Source: Patiria pectinifera (Eukaryota > Echinodermata > Asteroidea > Valvatida > Asterinidae). From it: 64,000 nucleotides of DNA. Below the pieces are notes generated by a model that saw only the letters and a list, made by a program, of their open reading frames with translations, ran no database searches and had not been told where the DNA came from. Position numbers and translations under genes: made by a program. Within the stretch, counting starts at the first letter, position 1, and each line of letters starts with the position of its first letter. The stretch is taken from positions 12,828,932-12,892,931 of the forward strand of contig CM057138.1 of the NCBI GenBank assembly GCA_029964075.1, given 5' to 3'. This document shows positions 23,501 through 34,099 of the stretch, in pieces.

Positions 23501-26500
23501 CTCGAAAGGACTTGGAAGGGCCTCGACGAAACCACTTGTATATGGGCCCAAATTGGCTGCGATTTTGAGCACTACATGGTGAAGAGTACTACAATGTGGA
23601 CAGTACAACAAATGTGATGGGAATATCTCTAAAACATAATAATAATAATAATAATATTCGTAGTGCTTATATAGCGCTCGCCATCGTATCAACAATCTCA
23701 AAGCGCATTGCAATTACTCCCCCGTTCATCAGGCTATGAGATCACGCGGCAGCTAATATCAGCGCTCAATCGGTCCTCGACCCTCACAGGTACCCATTTA
23801 TACTCCTGTGTGGAGAGAGGTACTAGTTAAGTGTCTTACCCAAGGGCACTGACACCAGGTTCCTGGCAGGATTCGAACCCAGGCATCATCGTGCGTGAGT
23901 CAAACACCGTTACCACCGGACCATGGTGTTGTACATGGCGTGATGGGTATCTTGAGAGCCGTCTGTCTTTTTTGGCGAGGTCCAATTCACAATGGTGTAT
24001 CCGTGAACATCGGCTAAAATTGTCTAGCCTATATAGCTGACAAAATCACGATCGGCGTGCTGACGGATTGTTGCAATCAATAGTTCTGCGTTAGATGCAC
24101 TTGAGGTTTATAAACTAGGTCCCAGAACTCAACTGCCATTTCCGAGTTCGTATTTCTGTTATTTCTGCTGTAACACGAGGTTAAAAGAATGGTCTATTGA
24201 ATAGAGTCATCATGACACCTCATGGCTTGGGATGTGCTGGTGAGGCAAATTAAACAAACGGCCGCAAGATGGCGTTATTCGGGTGGATTGAACACGGCAC
24301 GAAAGATGGCGTGACGATCTCACTGCGGGTTATCTGCAAGAAGGAATTTTCTCGACACTTTTAAACCAAGATGCGATCCTGATTTTAAAAAAAATAGACA
24401 ATGCACTGGAAATCACAGCATTTTCACCGAAGGGCTTCGGTTTCCATGAATAACAAATCCGATCCGATGAATAAATTGCACTTTCATGAAAGAAAACAAA
24501 AGGAGAAGAAAAAAAGTCGTGGATAAGATCGAAGTGGGAGGTGTAGAGGCGTCGAGCTGTCGCATCGCAGTGTCAACGCCCACGGACAAAGTCTGCTCCT
24601 TTTGCCCTCTCGAGTGCAGGCGACAAGAAAATGATACTCTGATGAAGAATGTGGGGCTGCATCATGAGAACAGGAAACGGCGACAAAGGAGTTGCACACA
24701 GAAAAGGGTATTGGGAAAAAGAAGAAGGAAGAATCGAGAAGACAAATGAGCCTGTGAAACTCAAACCTAGGAAAAGGAAGCCATAAGGGGGAACTGCAAA
24801 CTTTGAACACTTGGCTCGGATTACAAGGGACTCTTATCAGGTTCAATTTTTCAATCGGATTTGGCCACGAGTGACCCACGAGTGAAACTGCATCCTTGTA
24901 ATTATACAGATGCTTCAAAGGCCGGCGCAAGGTTGATGACACTTTGGAGGCGCTGAGAGATGGGGCTTGTTGGATTGACAAATCTCAGTTGTGTACAGGA
25001 AGTGGAAAGTTTCCGAGGAAACACTAACAATGCGAGGGAAAGGTTTGGACTGCTTCGGGGACATTGAATTGCGAGAAAGAGGATGAAGGGAAGAAAGAAA
25101 ATGGGGAAATTTCGGTTTGTTTTGGCTTTCTTGGTTGACACCTATTGATGATGGGTCCCTGTTGCAAACCTGTCATTTAGAGGCATTTAGGAAGTGAGGT
25201 ATTGCTGAACAGGTGCGTTGAATGCGATATCGAGGCAAGAGTATCCATTTCAGCTAACAGGATAAATAGGGGAAAGGGAGAGACGACACCGATGAAGAAA
25301 CGAGTCTTTGGGGAGGCAATTTATTGATGCATCGGAGTAGAGCATAAAAAACATCTCCTCTCTAGAGGTGAGAAAAGGTTTTCCATTTGGTGCGAAGCCT
25401 CTCGAAACGGACTCCTTAGCAGAAATGGTATATTTATATACGCATCCGTGCTTTCCCGAAAGAAAGATCACTCAATGGATAAATCAATCCTAATAACAAG
25501 AACAAATTAAAAACGGCAAAAACGGAAATGGAGCCGGTTTGGGTTAGTTTGGAGAAAACAAATCACCTCATGTCTCTAATATTTTCATTGAACGGTACTT
25601 AGGCCTAGTCATATGCACATACCACGATTCCAATACAGAATAGACCACCTGCACTGAACGCCCTCACTGAGCTCAGGTGTGAGTGTCACTGAGTGTCTAC
25701 TCGTGGCCTATCGTAGAGGAACAAAGACCTGTCCTCAATGAGGGCGCTCTACGCAAGGCGTCTATTGTTTCCTGGCAAGAAGCTGTTGTATACCTTTTGG
25801 AATGGTGAAACTGTAGTTGCTATTAAGGACGACTGGGGAGACGGGTGGGCCTGGCGACACATTCGGGTCGGATGCTTTTAACCGGCTCCTGAAAAGACCA
25901 AACGGAACGCAAGATAGAGCATTCAAAGACGATAAGACGGGATTTTTGTTACTTCAATTCTTAACAAAGGAGCGAAACTTCTACAGCTATCAAACAGAAT
26001 AGAAGTACTGCTCTCTTAAGACGGCTGCCTACACTGTTACATGTTTTGCTCTTAGTGTTGTTAACGTTTTTGCAGATATAATAACACGCTATGCTGTTTT
26101 TACTCATTGTAAAAATGCGGGGTAGGAAAGTTTATGGTAATCCAACAAACCAACGGCAACTCAGTTGCCTTCACTTTGTTTTCCCCTGCAGTTTCTTTTA
26201 CAGTGAAGTAACGTCAAGGATTAGTTGAAATTATAATCCCCTGGCGTAATGTTTTTAACCCAAAATAGGAAAATCTTATTTTTAAATGAAATATGAGGTT
26301 TTCCAAAGTATAGCAATTCAGAAAGTTTCGAACACAAAGTCAAACCTAACGCTTTATCACTTGTTATTTTTTGGATTTGTTTAAATTGAGTCCTGATGGA
26401 ATCAGTCTTGGTTTACTTAAAACCCTCCTGCTACTTAAAAGGTCACAAACGGCCAAAATTGCCTTCCACTCCCCTGGCATACTTTTAGCAAACCAATGGC

Positions 26501-27926
26501 CAATATTGATCCAAGTAATAGCATGGCTCAGAATGCATGTTTTCATAGGAGGGTTGTTGTTGGAAGTGTGATTGTTTTGATCTTTTTCTTCGTTTGAATA
26601 TGTTGCAGTCAAAGCTCATACATTTGGCGGAATATTTGAATCATTTAAACAGAGAACAAGTGCGAGTGTAAAATAATTTCTGGCGAAAAATGCGACGCCG
26701 ATGGCACATTTATAACACCACACTTTTGGTAAATTTTGGGGACATTTCCTCCTTCTGGATACCGTCCAACCACTACACAAAATACCACGTGACTATAATA
26801 TTACTGCACGTATTTTGCCTCCATTTATACAAACTTTTCATAAACATCTTTCCGAATTGTTACAAATGTTTTGTGTCTGTTAAATGTGTTTTGTTTGCTT
26901 TTTTTTTATTTTGTAGATATGCTTTGTGGGAAACTTATTGGGCTTATTTGGTCATTTTTTGGGGATATATGCAAAATAAACGCGCATGCGCATCGATCGA
27001 AACAAAATCGGTGTTCTGAAAACTGTCAGCAAGAGTGCATTTTCTGACCACGGCATGGCATTTGGTCAAATAGTCAAATTATTTTTGGTCAATTTTCCGG
27101 GGACAGACAGACAGAGAGACAGACAGACCGACCGACCGACCACCAAGTGACATGTAGAAGCTCCTGCCAGAGCTTAAAACATGCCACTTATTTCTTTAAT
27201 TGTTCACGGGTGTCAATACATAATATGGCGTTATGGGGTCCTTGGAACAAACATCAACAACAGGGACAGTTGAAGCTCGCAAGTGGTGTTTAGAAATCTC
27301 AGTACCCCGATAGTGAGTGTGAGATTTCAATGGAAACAAAGGAGAACAAACGTAGGGAGGTCAAGGGCGGATCCAGAACACATGGGTTTTTTTTTGGGGG
27401 GGGGCCAAAAAAGTTTGGTCCAAAACGTGTGTCCAAAAAATTACAGCGAAATTAGATGCTCTGTGGTGCGATCTGAGGCAATTTCTGACCACTTTAAACA
27501 ATGTGGGTTTTTTTTTAGGAAAAGATGGTGGTGTACTCATTGCCTGCCTTTACTGCGATGTTATCTTAAAAAAAAAATGGATTCGTATTTTTTTTTTGGG
27601 GGGGGGGAGGTATGGCCCCCTTTGCCCCCCCCTGGATTCGCCCTGGAGGGAGGTAAATGTCTACGACAGTGGTACCTTATAACTACCTATACAGATGTGT
27701 GATGAACTTACCCGGTCCTTTGACCCAATCGTCTAGGCGCGGCCTTCTTGAGTCCAAGGGTGATCGAGTCTTGTCCCCCGACTTGCACCCTGCTGAGAAA
27801 GTCATTGTAGCGCTCGTCCTTAGCGGGGTCTGACTTGAATCGACAAAAGATGTAGGCTGCTATGACGATGACAATACAGAGAACCACGCCCAGGGCCACG
27901 ACCACGCCCAACAGATACACCTGCAT
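17401..27926 (-). CDS. Synaptotagmin-family membrane-anchored double C2 protein (8 coding exons)
   Basis: Coding exons, 5' to 3' on the minus strand: 27926-27712, 25888-25794, 22638-22481, 21947-21783, 19843-19577, 18992-18854, 18130-17943, 17514-17401. All introns are GT-AG and all phases match (2, 1, 0, 0, 0, 1, 0), giving about 446 residues, the usual size for the family. Order seen: membrane segment at residues 4-27, Ser/Pro-rich linker 28-168, C2A about 170-292, C2B about 307-446, with WHRL at 441-444. Synaptotagmins are vesicle or plasma-membrane proteins whose C2 domains bind phospholipids and SNAREs in membrane traffic. C2A has E201, D207, D259, D261 and E267 at the five ligand positions. 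C2B has K338, D347, H401, N403 and E409, so calcium binding by C2B is unlikely. The polybasic strand KRMKKKK is at 359-365. Family membership is near certain; the subfamily (Syt alpha/beta, Syt12 or Syt15-like) is inference. Transcription starts upstream of 27940. Confidence 0.93.
17943..18130 (-). CDS. Synaptotagmin exon: central C2B with polybasic strand
   Basis: 188 nt, starting two bases into the Asp codon of DPYIKV (acceptor CTCCACAG) and ending NE/GTGGGT in phase 0. It holds the polybasic strand KRMKKKKTSTKHNT, which in relatives binds PIP2, SNAREs and AP-2, and then NPxFNEA-like HPVFNEALVF. The third loop reads FQVIHENRIGQNE: the two central Asp of canonical C2B are His401 and Asn403. 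This loss is seen directly; lack of calcium binding is inferred. Confidence 0.94.
18854..18992 (-). CDS. Synaptotagmin exon: first part of C2B
   Basis: 139 nt between acceptor TTTTTTAG and donor TCAG/GTATGA, ending one base into a codon. It encodes ELGDIMFSLAYLPSAERLTV, the standard opening of a synaptotagmin C2B, then ILKARNLRAIKLLEDRKTS. In calcium-binding C2B domains loop 1 has Asp near the centre; here that region reads IKLLEDRK, so the first ligand is replaced and the loop looks altered in length. Confidence 0.93.
19086..19546. mobile_element. MITE family A in synaptotagmin intron, 461 bp
   Basis: Same orientation and full length as 4950-5421, about 85% alike by eye. Ends GGGTTGCAGTCCTGTAAAT and ATTTACTGCTCTGCAACCC, flanked by TA (within CCTA / TAGG). 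It fills 461 of the 584 nt of the intron between exons 18992 and 19577, ending 30 nt from the splice donor. Confidence 0.9.
19577..19843 (-). CDS. Synaptotagmin exon: second half of C2A
   Basis: 267 nt, 89 codons, phase 0 at both ends, acceptor CCTCCGTCCAG and donor CAG/GTGGGG. It contains the strand KVHRKTLCPEFKESFVFEI and the third calcium loop FDFDQFSRDECIG. That loop has D259 and D261; the third ligand position is Glu267 with Asp266 beside it. WKEI at the end of C2A is typical of the family. This exon is clearly more G+C rich than the introns around it. Confidence 0.95.
20380..20552. mobile_element. hAT-like MITE, about 173 bp, with AGCTGAAA repeats
   Basis: Ends CAGGGTTGTGAGTGA and TTTCACACCCCTG are imperfect inverted repeats of the CAGGGGTGT type common in hAT elements. 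The inside has about seven AGCTGAA(A) words. CTAAT occurs on both sides, but not as a clean 8-bp duplication. Lies in the intron between exons 19843 and 21783. Confidence 0.55.
21783..21947 (-). CDS. Synaptotagmin exon: first half of C2A
   Basis: 165 nt in phase 0, between acceptor TTGTCTTAG and donor AAG/GTAAAC. It starts the C2A fold with LGIINFSLKYNPEMGLLTIR and the first calcium loop ARELHPREFSGTADPYCK. In canonical C2A domains the loop carries two Asp; here the first is Glu (residue 201) and the second is kept (D207). The intron after DPYxK falls where loop 1 ends. Confidence 0.93.
22086..22220. repeat. Short repeats of CTTGTGACTGGACT, direct and inverted
   Basis: CTTGTGACTGGACTCGTGAG and CTTGTGACTGGACTTGTGAT are tandem, and CATCACAAGTCCTCCAGTC lies inverted about 100 bp before. 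In the intron between exons 21947 and 22481. Confidence 0.5.
22481..22638 (-). CDS. Synaptotagmin linker exon before C2A
   Basis: The acceptor CTTTGGCAG is followed by 158 nt (two bases completing a codon, then 52 codons) and a consensus donor ACA/GTAAGT. The encoded linker is rich in Ser, Pro and Thr (SVGALSPTSKTPSMM), with LDPAQLDPSAHMYK near its end. Several Ser-Pro and Thr-Pro pairs could be proline-directed phosphorylation sites; that is inference. No known domain is visible. Confidence 0.85.
22734..23140. repeat. 22-bp minisatellite, about 18 copies
   Basis: Unit TTTTCCGGGTCAAAAATGAA plus AG. About eight exact copies on the left, then copies that change step by step to the right (AAACCTTTCC, TTTTCGGGGTCAAACATAAC). 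Not a CRISPR: there are no spacers. It lies in the 3.16-kb intron between exons 22638 and 25794. The 22-bp period does not hold a reading frame. Confidence 0.97.
23241..23336 (+). repeat. Hairpin-CGAAACG dispersed repeat, copy 1
   Basis: TGATGACGGGAAGAGCATAA then TGTCCGAAACGTTGAGTTT, followed by a CCTTTCAGAACCTCACA block. It aligns with 37310-37432 and 48496-48617. Confidence 0.75.
23636..23930 (-). mobile_element. tRNA-derived SINE, near full length, minus strand
   Basis: Minus-strand head has a tRNA-like A box (TGGTCCGGTGGTAACGG) and an exact B box (GGTTCGAATCC). The body ends in GCGCTATATAAGCACTACG and then an (ATT)n tail. A body block (GGTACCCATTTATACTCCTG on the plus strand) also occurs at 56535. 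Pol III-type retroposon; needs a LINE for movement. Lies in a synaptotagmin intron. Confidence 0.85.
25794..25888 (-). CDS. Synaptotagmin linker exon, Ser/Pro-rich (95 nt)
   Basis: This short exon is too small to stand out as an ORF; I inferred it from phase. The exon before it ends in phase 2 and the exon after it needs phase 1, so a direct join would shift frame and meet a stop. Here a strong acceptor (GGTCTTTTCAG) precedes an open frame containing SDPNVSPGPPVSPVVLNSNY, and a donor (AAAAG/GTATAC) follows. The 95 nt run from phase 2 to phase 1, exactly what is required. The Ser/Pro-rich sequence fits the low-complexity linker between membrane anchor and C2A. No motif is recognised. The exon may be alternatively spliced only together with a frame change, so it is probably constitutive. 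Confidence 0.75.
27105..27145. repeat. (GACA)n / (GACC)n simple repeat
   Basis: GACAGACAGACAGAGAGACA then GACAGACCGACCGACCGACC, a short microsatellite in the first coding intron. Confidence 0.9.
27363..27648. mobile_element. G-run MITE, GCGGATCCAG family
   Basis: Ends AAGGGCGGATCCAGAACA and CCTGGATTCGCCCT form inverted repeats; the interior has several T-then-G runs. It creates a chance open frame of about 140 codons rich in Gly and Phe that is not a gene. It starts 64 bp outside the splice donor of the first coding exon. Confidence 0.75.
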
Positions 27927-27940
27927 GATGTCTCAAGTTC
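27712..27940 (-). CDS. Synaptotagmin exon with start codon and transmembrane segment
   Basis: The exon opens after a polypyrimidine tract and CAACAG acceptor at 27941. It has 14 untranslated bases and then ATG at 27926-27924. The first residues, MQVYLLGVVVALGVVLCIVI, form the start of a hydrophobic helix ending at a Cys and basic residue (CRFK). This makes a type III-like anchor with almost no luminal part, as in synaptotagmins that lack a glycosylated N-terminus. The cytoplasmic start is rich in Asp, Lys and Arg (SDPAKDERYNDF). The donor is GG/GTAAGT with the codon split after two bases. The acceptor so close to the ATG shows that a non-coding 5' exon exists upstream. Confidence 0.9.
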
Positions 27941-28099
27941 CTGTTGGGAAAAAAATACGATAAATGATTTCAACATTGTATGTGGGATGAACTTCTTTTA
28001 ACGAAGAGTAATCCCCGATTGGAATACACTGTGCTATACTTAGACACTCCCAAGTTAAAGCCAGAACTGTATCAACGTTCAATAAATAAGAGTGTCAGG

Positions 28100-28265
28100 A
28101 ACTCGCCTCGTGGGAGAGGGAATACTCGCACGCACTTGCGGGTACTCGCAGCCATAGCAGGGGACGCTCGCAGTTGCTCGCCGGGGTTCGGACATATTCA
28201 AAAATTGGCGAGTTCCGCAGGTACTCGCAGGGTACTTGGAAGGAACTCGCAAGGTCGCTCGCGCT
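28100..28265. repeat. Cluster of ACTCGC/GCTCGC words
   Basis: At least eight copies of (A/G)CTCGC in 165 bp (ACTCGCACGC, ACTCGCAGCC, GCTCGCAGTTGCTCGCCGG, ACTCGCAGGG). CpG-rich against A+T-rich neighbours. Could be a decayed minisatellite or a binding-site cluster. Confidence 0.55.
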
Positions 28266-28409
28266 TTATTAAACTTAAGGGCGACGGGAAAACGTCTGGG
28301 GCTATTATTTTTCTGGGGGGGGGGGTATCAAGAGTAATACGGCCTAACGTGCGATGGTAACTTCATTGTTCTATAGGAGGGTCAAGTTGTGACGACAGGT
28401 TGTTTAATT

Positions 28410-31400
28410 ATATTACAATGGTTAACTCGGGTTCGAAGCTTGACATAACACACTGGTTGCTTGGGGAAAAGGGTATCGAGTAACCGCGAGGGGATATTTG
28501 ATGCTTCGTTGAAGATCGGCGATGATTTTGATTAGGTTGGGTAAGACTGTTGTTGACGAGTGCAGTCTCCCGCGTGAACGGGCGCTTTTTAATCATTAGA
28601 CCGATTTTAATGGGGGTGGACCAGTGAAGGTGCAACACAAAAAGTTTGCCCACATGCACTCCATGCTGGAACTTTTGAAGGCAACTACGATTTCTCCCCG
28701 GTAAGCCAGACGTCACGAAATCAAAACAGTGGGGTAAGAGGTTACGGAGAGAGGGGGGGGGGGGCCTCGGGCTCAACACAGTCTAACTGTTTCCGGTGTT
28801 GTTCAAAGGGGACGATCTTGCACACTATCGGGCGATAGATGGCGCTCGTCCTTGAGCATATTTGACCACAGACACACTATTTTGCCGACAATACGGCGAT
28901 TTTGCCCACAAAAACGAGTAAGGGGAATCCGTTCCCCCAACCAGCATCCAAACTCACACACTCCCTCTAGCGACGACTGTCAGCACCATAAACTTTTTTT
29001 TACGGTTGGCTGCCCGATTGGGAATGCAAAGAGTAACAGCAGAGCTTAGGAAAATGCCCGTCAACACAAACATCAGTAAAGTCTATCAGAGGCTGGTGCC
29101 TCGTGACCAAAATCGCAAAAAGATGTCATCGTGATGTCAGGTAACGCAACAAAATATGTGTGTATGTGGTCGAGAGATCCAAATTTATGATGTGAAGGGA
29201 ATAGAGGAATGAAAATCAGAAGCGCCACTGAGGCAGCTTCATGCATCCCGTAGTTAACTCAACAAGATGAGAACCGCTCAGCGTCTGCGCTCAGACGTCC
29301 AAACACGACAATGATATGCACGTCGGCCAATTGAACGACCCAAATATTCCAAACAAACCTCCTGAATTACGACTGAGCTTTTTAACCTGAATGCCAGATG
29401 AGATTGAATGAATTCACGATGATCTCAATGATGGGCCTTTATACGAGGAGCGCGTACTTAGCGGTCGTTATCGTCGGGCCGAGCGCCGCAAATGACGACA
29501 TAGTCCGATGGTAAATGGCCCGGTACTTAACGACGCCAATCCGGGTTAAAAACCGAACACTTGAACTCGAGGAGGATTGCGTGATTTCGTACTCTTGTGA
29601 TCAAATTTCATTGAAACATACAGCTTCAGCATAAGCCTCCATTCAAGGCTCTGGTAATTATTTTCACTTTTGGTTATTCTTGAATTCCGAAGAAATTATA
29701 TATCAGTCCTTATCCAGAGCTTATCTGGAAACAGTACCCTGCTTCAAGAGAGAGTTTTATATACCTGTCACTTTCGGCTAAGATTCATACACAAAAATCC
29801 ATCTTGATATCGTGTTCCCAGACCCCATCTATTCAAACAGGAACGACGATACCTCCACGAATGGGTCCCGTTGATATTGAAATCACTTGTCGAACTCTCA
29901 TACTATCTTGCATTCATTTTGTGCATGCCAGAATCACGCCAAGACGCTTTTCCCCCATTATTTGAGAGTCATTCAGCATTGCATTATCGATCGACATTAT
30001 ATATTTTCACTGTATATCTAATCAAGCGTCTACTCTTAATCGTATCCATGCCTTGACTCGGTTCATTGATTGATGCTCATGTAATTGTTTAGTGGCCTTC
30101 ATTGTGAGGACGTGAAAGAGTCATTTAATGCAAGTGTGGCCTCGCTTTGGATTCAATATGGCAGCTCCGTATTAAAGCGGCACATCGTCCTGAAATCGCC
30201 GAAATTTTTATGTTTAAGATTGCTTGCCCTATTTCAAAGGTCTAGTTGAAAGGAAACTAACTTGACATCGCACTATTCCTGAGAAACGACGTGGAAAAAA
30301 ACGATTGTTTACTTCTGACTCGGCGGACATTAATGTGTCATACGCATACGTATTTCCAGCCATGATATATAAGTCTCCTTCTTGAACGTTGCCCCAGCTC
30401 CTCTCAGACATTTCAATTTACGGTACACGTCGTGTGTTGTGTACAAGTATACATGTAGACGCAGCGCCAATATACATGTTGTTTCACGCACGTCCGCAAG
30501 TATGCGATGCACCAGTGGAACATGTGCGACAGGATTAACGACTAGCACCCAAACAGATGATTTTTGAGAGTCAAAATGTTGACCCCAATATTCGTTCTCG
30601 TAAGAATAACACCAAAACGGTCACCCTTAAAGACGTTTATTTATGCTACTTTTAAATGCTCTTTCCAATTAATATAATTTCGTTTGGAGTCCGATTGGGC
30701 GCTTTCCAGGACGCAATGTCCCTTTAAGTTCGTACACTGTCCAAAAGGAATCAGGTCAGCTCTTTAACTAGCAGTACAAACAAAATGCTTCAAAAGAGCA
30801 TTCTCTTTCTCCGTGGCGAAATTCTAGTGAAGAGAGCACTATTAATAATTAAGAACGTTCTGTCAAACATTTTAACAATTCATCGCAATTACTGAAGCAT
30901 GTTTAATGGCTATTAATTTGTTCTCCATAATTAATTATTTCTTTAAAAAAAAACCAGCTGAACCCCCCTCCCCTGCCAACGTCTTGTTTTAAATATTTAT
31001 TGTTTCTATATATCGGATTTAGTTTGAATCTATTCATGGCAATTCTAGTTAACTTTCCATACTATGAACGGTAAAACTGTCCTTGAATTTGACATCCGAG
31101 AAAAAAGACATGTATAGCAAGCTCGGGTTGTATTTATTCTAGGGATGTTTGTGCTGTTCGTCGTCATGACAATTTCTCCTTTTTTTATGATAATGAAGTT
31201 GAACTGATTGTCCTTTGCTGAGTGCGTTGTACGTGTCTCGTATGTCGAAGTCCTTTTCTGATCAACATAAATATCTGTTGATTGTAATTGCATGATATAT
31301 TGTTGAAAAATGACATCTCAAAGCCCTACGTTCAACGAGATATTATTAAATCAATACCCCCAACAATGTTCAGCCATTTATAGAGTTGAGAGTTCCTCTG

Positions 31401-33017
31401 TTCCGATGTTGTACCGGATTGTATCGAAACATATTTTTGTGTTAGACTTTATAGCGATATGTTAATTGAGCATGTTGAGAATTAAATGTAATATAATGCA
31501 ATCCCATTAACTTTACGTTCAATTTTCTCCATTTCTATTTTAATGTGTTTTTTGCTGGTCTTTTTGGTTTGCATTGAGCCACATTGAATAATATGTATAC
31601 TAAAATATCTAAGCTGTAAAGTAGCGACGTAACTAGGGTTATACTTCTGGGGGCACCTGCATGGGGTGCATAAATGATATATATTTTTTTTCAATTCGAG
31701 ATTTTAAACGGAGGAGGGGGGCACACGGACATTCCCTCCCCCCCCTTCAAATTTCAAGTTTACTTATCAGAAAGGTACGTTGCCCTTTTTGCCGTATCAG
31801 TGACACCAAGCTAACGAAATGACAGTATCGTATGCCCGAGCTTCACCTCGACCGCCGGTGTTCAATTAACAACAGGCGATATACCAAACAGCCCTCAACC
31901 TGCAAACAGGTGATAATATTTCATGTGGCTCCCTCGGCAACGGCATCATTTGATCACAGGCCCGTCAACATTACAAGTGATTTGGGAGTCAACATGGACC
32001 GTTGGAATCACGGTCAATTTGCTGTGCTCCACGGTCTGGGGTTGAGGTTTCATGTTGTTGGCACGGCAACGTCGAGTCAAGATGGCGGCTTACCTGTGAG
32101 ATATTTGCACAATGAATTTCGGGCAGGCTCAGTTCACTTTTCAATCAATACTTTACTGATCAATGAAAATGCGAGTTAGTAACTATATCAGTACTGCTTG
32201 CAGTAACAGAAGGATAGGCCTATAACATTTTCACACAAAGTGGACGCATATATAAGCAATTTATCTTGTACTGCTGCAAATACCTCGGTGAGTAATAAGA
32301 TTTCTATGCGCGAGTTTCTGATCTTTATGCGAGATGAACTGGTTGCTTTGGATCGCAATTACCTGCATGACTACCATTAAATGTTAATCTTTATACTTGC
32401 ACTTATGTATTATTATTCACGTAGGCCATACAGCAAACATTTGATGACTACTGGCAAATCATCAGAACACATTTTCGTTTGAACAAATCTTTTGCCGAAA
32501 TCTCAAAAGTTACGAGCGTCAAGTTACGATACTTAGAGTCCCGAAACCAAAGCTGAAACCGCGCCGTCTCGCCGCCTGTCAGTCACGCTGCAAGAGCGCG
32601 CCACAGACGGCCTCAGGCCTCCAGACAACCATCTGATCGGCTAATCCGAGAAAAGTCTGGTTCGCGCGACTCCGGATTCAGAAATCGGCGAGGTATGAAG
32701 GGTGACTCGGCCGCTGGGCATGTAGAGAGCCGTGAAAGTCTCGACATCTGCATCTCTACTCGCCATGCGCATCTCTCCACTGTGATTCGCTCTATCGTGG
32801 CAGCATTTACGCCATGTGTGATGAAGGTGTTTGTCTCTAATGAGATTTGGCAATCTGTTTTTGACATCGGCAGAAAAGAGATAGCCTTGTTGGCTATAGG
32901 GTTCGGCTAATTCTCCTTGAACATCCGATGCAGACAGCCGGAAAAAAAAGTTAGGAAAAAAATATCAATACACTACCGGAGAAGGAGACATAGGCCTAGG
33001 CTAAAGGCATACAGGAT
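28410..33017. other. Non-coding stretch upstream of synaptotagmin
   Basis: No coding exon recognised on either strand. Contains G-run and C-run repeats (28740, 30960, and 31625-31745 with AGTAGCGACGTAACTAGGG) and a GC-richer patch at 32540-32720. Probably intron or intergenic DNA. Confidence 0.4.
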
Positions 33018-33280
33018 CATTTGCATTTAACCCAAAGTAACCTACCGATTATCAAAAAGCTTACTTGGATTAAAGATCTAACTGGCACTAAGCAACCCGT
33101 GAAATGAATCTGTCTGCCTTGCTATCATTAAGGACAAATCAAGAAATAAAGTAATGTTCCAGCGAGCAGTCAATTTGCTATGTACATACATGGTAATATT
33201 GACGTAATCGTGTTTCGTGATCGAAAGACTGTGCAGGGTTTTTCACTGTTTTCTCGAAACGTGTAATATTCACTGAGCAG
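33018..33280. repeat. Dispersed repeat R1, copy 1
   Basis: Aligns with 43001-43256 over about 260 bp: TCATTTGCATT, AAAGTAACCT, AAAGCTTACTTGGATTAAA, and a shared TCGTGATC region near the end. Diverged. Family unknown. Confidence 0.7.
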
Positions 33281-33912
33281 ATTTGATTTTGATTGTTTGA
33301 ATTCTGTTTTTACATCTTGAGTGGTGTTAGTGTTCGAAACAAAAATTGTATGAAAAGCAAAATGATCCCATATGCGTTTAAGAACCGGTAGTGCTTGGTT
33401 GCTTCGTGTCGTGACTAACCTTTCGTCCTCGTACAAATAATTGGGACAAATTAACGAGGCAGAGGTTGCTACGAAATCTCATGCAGGTTTCCAGCTCCAG
33501 TTAGTCTTTAAGAACTTACGTGGAAGTATTAATTCAACATGAACCAAGATGGGAGAAGCAAACAAGTGCAGCTACAAAAGCATCAGGTCTCTTAACTTGA
33601 CCACCATTTGAAAGGGAATAGAAGAGCCGCAATATTTGTTTGTGGAGAGTATCCAAGAATCATTAGGGTTGTTCTGACAACTCTAACATTGGAACACCTT
33701 CCAAAATGAGGAATGACATTCGCCAGGTTAACACATTTTTCAAAATAGCATCACAATACATTCAAGTCACATGAAGCCAAGTACACGGGCGTCCAAGAAC
33801 GGAAACAGCAATCAACGATAGACCCAAGTCATCATCAATGCACGTAGGCCAATACGAACAATTAGTCTTCCCTAGAACTAGTATAGGTACGGGACGATCT
33901 TCGTCAATTAGT

Positions 33913-34099
33913 TCTAGACGAATCCGGGCAAGTGGTCACTCTGCACACACGAGGTCCCACTCAACGGCGAAAACATTGTGCAAGCTTGTGTACAAAGCAA
34001 CGGCCCAATGACGGATTATCGAGTAATGGCTATCACAATGCTTTCGCCATTGAAGGGGGCCTTCGTGATAGCAGTGACACTGGCCCCGATCGATCTATA
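33913..34099. mobile_element. MITE family B, copy 1 (187 bp)
   Basis: Left end TCTAGACGAATCCGGGCAAG and right end CCCCGATCGATCTATA match the ends of 38411-38603. The inner block CTTTCGCCATTGAAGGGGGC is identical in both. No ORF. Confidence 0.75.

Noticed and set aside
24484..24981. Longest minus-strand open frame, 165 codons
   Set aside because: Low-complexity Phe/Ser-rich translation of a purine-rich tract inside a synaptotagmin intron; no domain and no splice context.
27283..27702. Plus-strand open frame of 139 codons
   Set aside because: It runs through a G-run MITE and its Gly/Phe stretches come from homopolymers.
22638..27712. Frame conflict between membrane exon and linker exon, suggesting a pseudogene or sequencing error
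   Set aside because: The exon at 25794-25888 resolves the phase exactly, so the gene looks intact.
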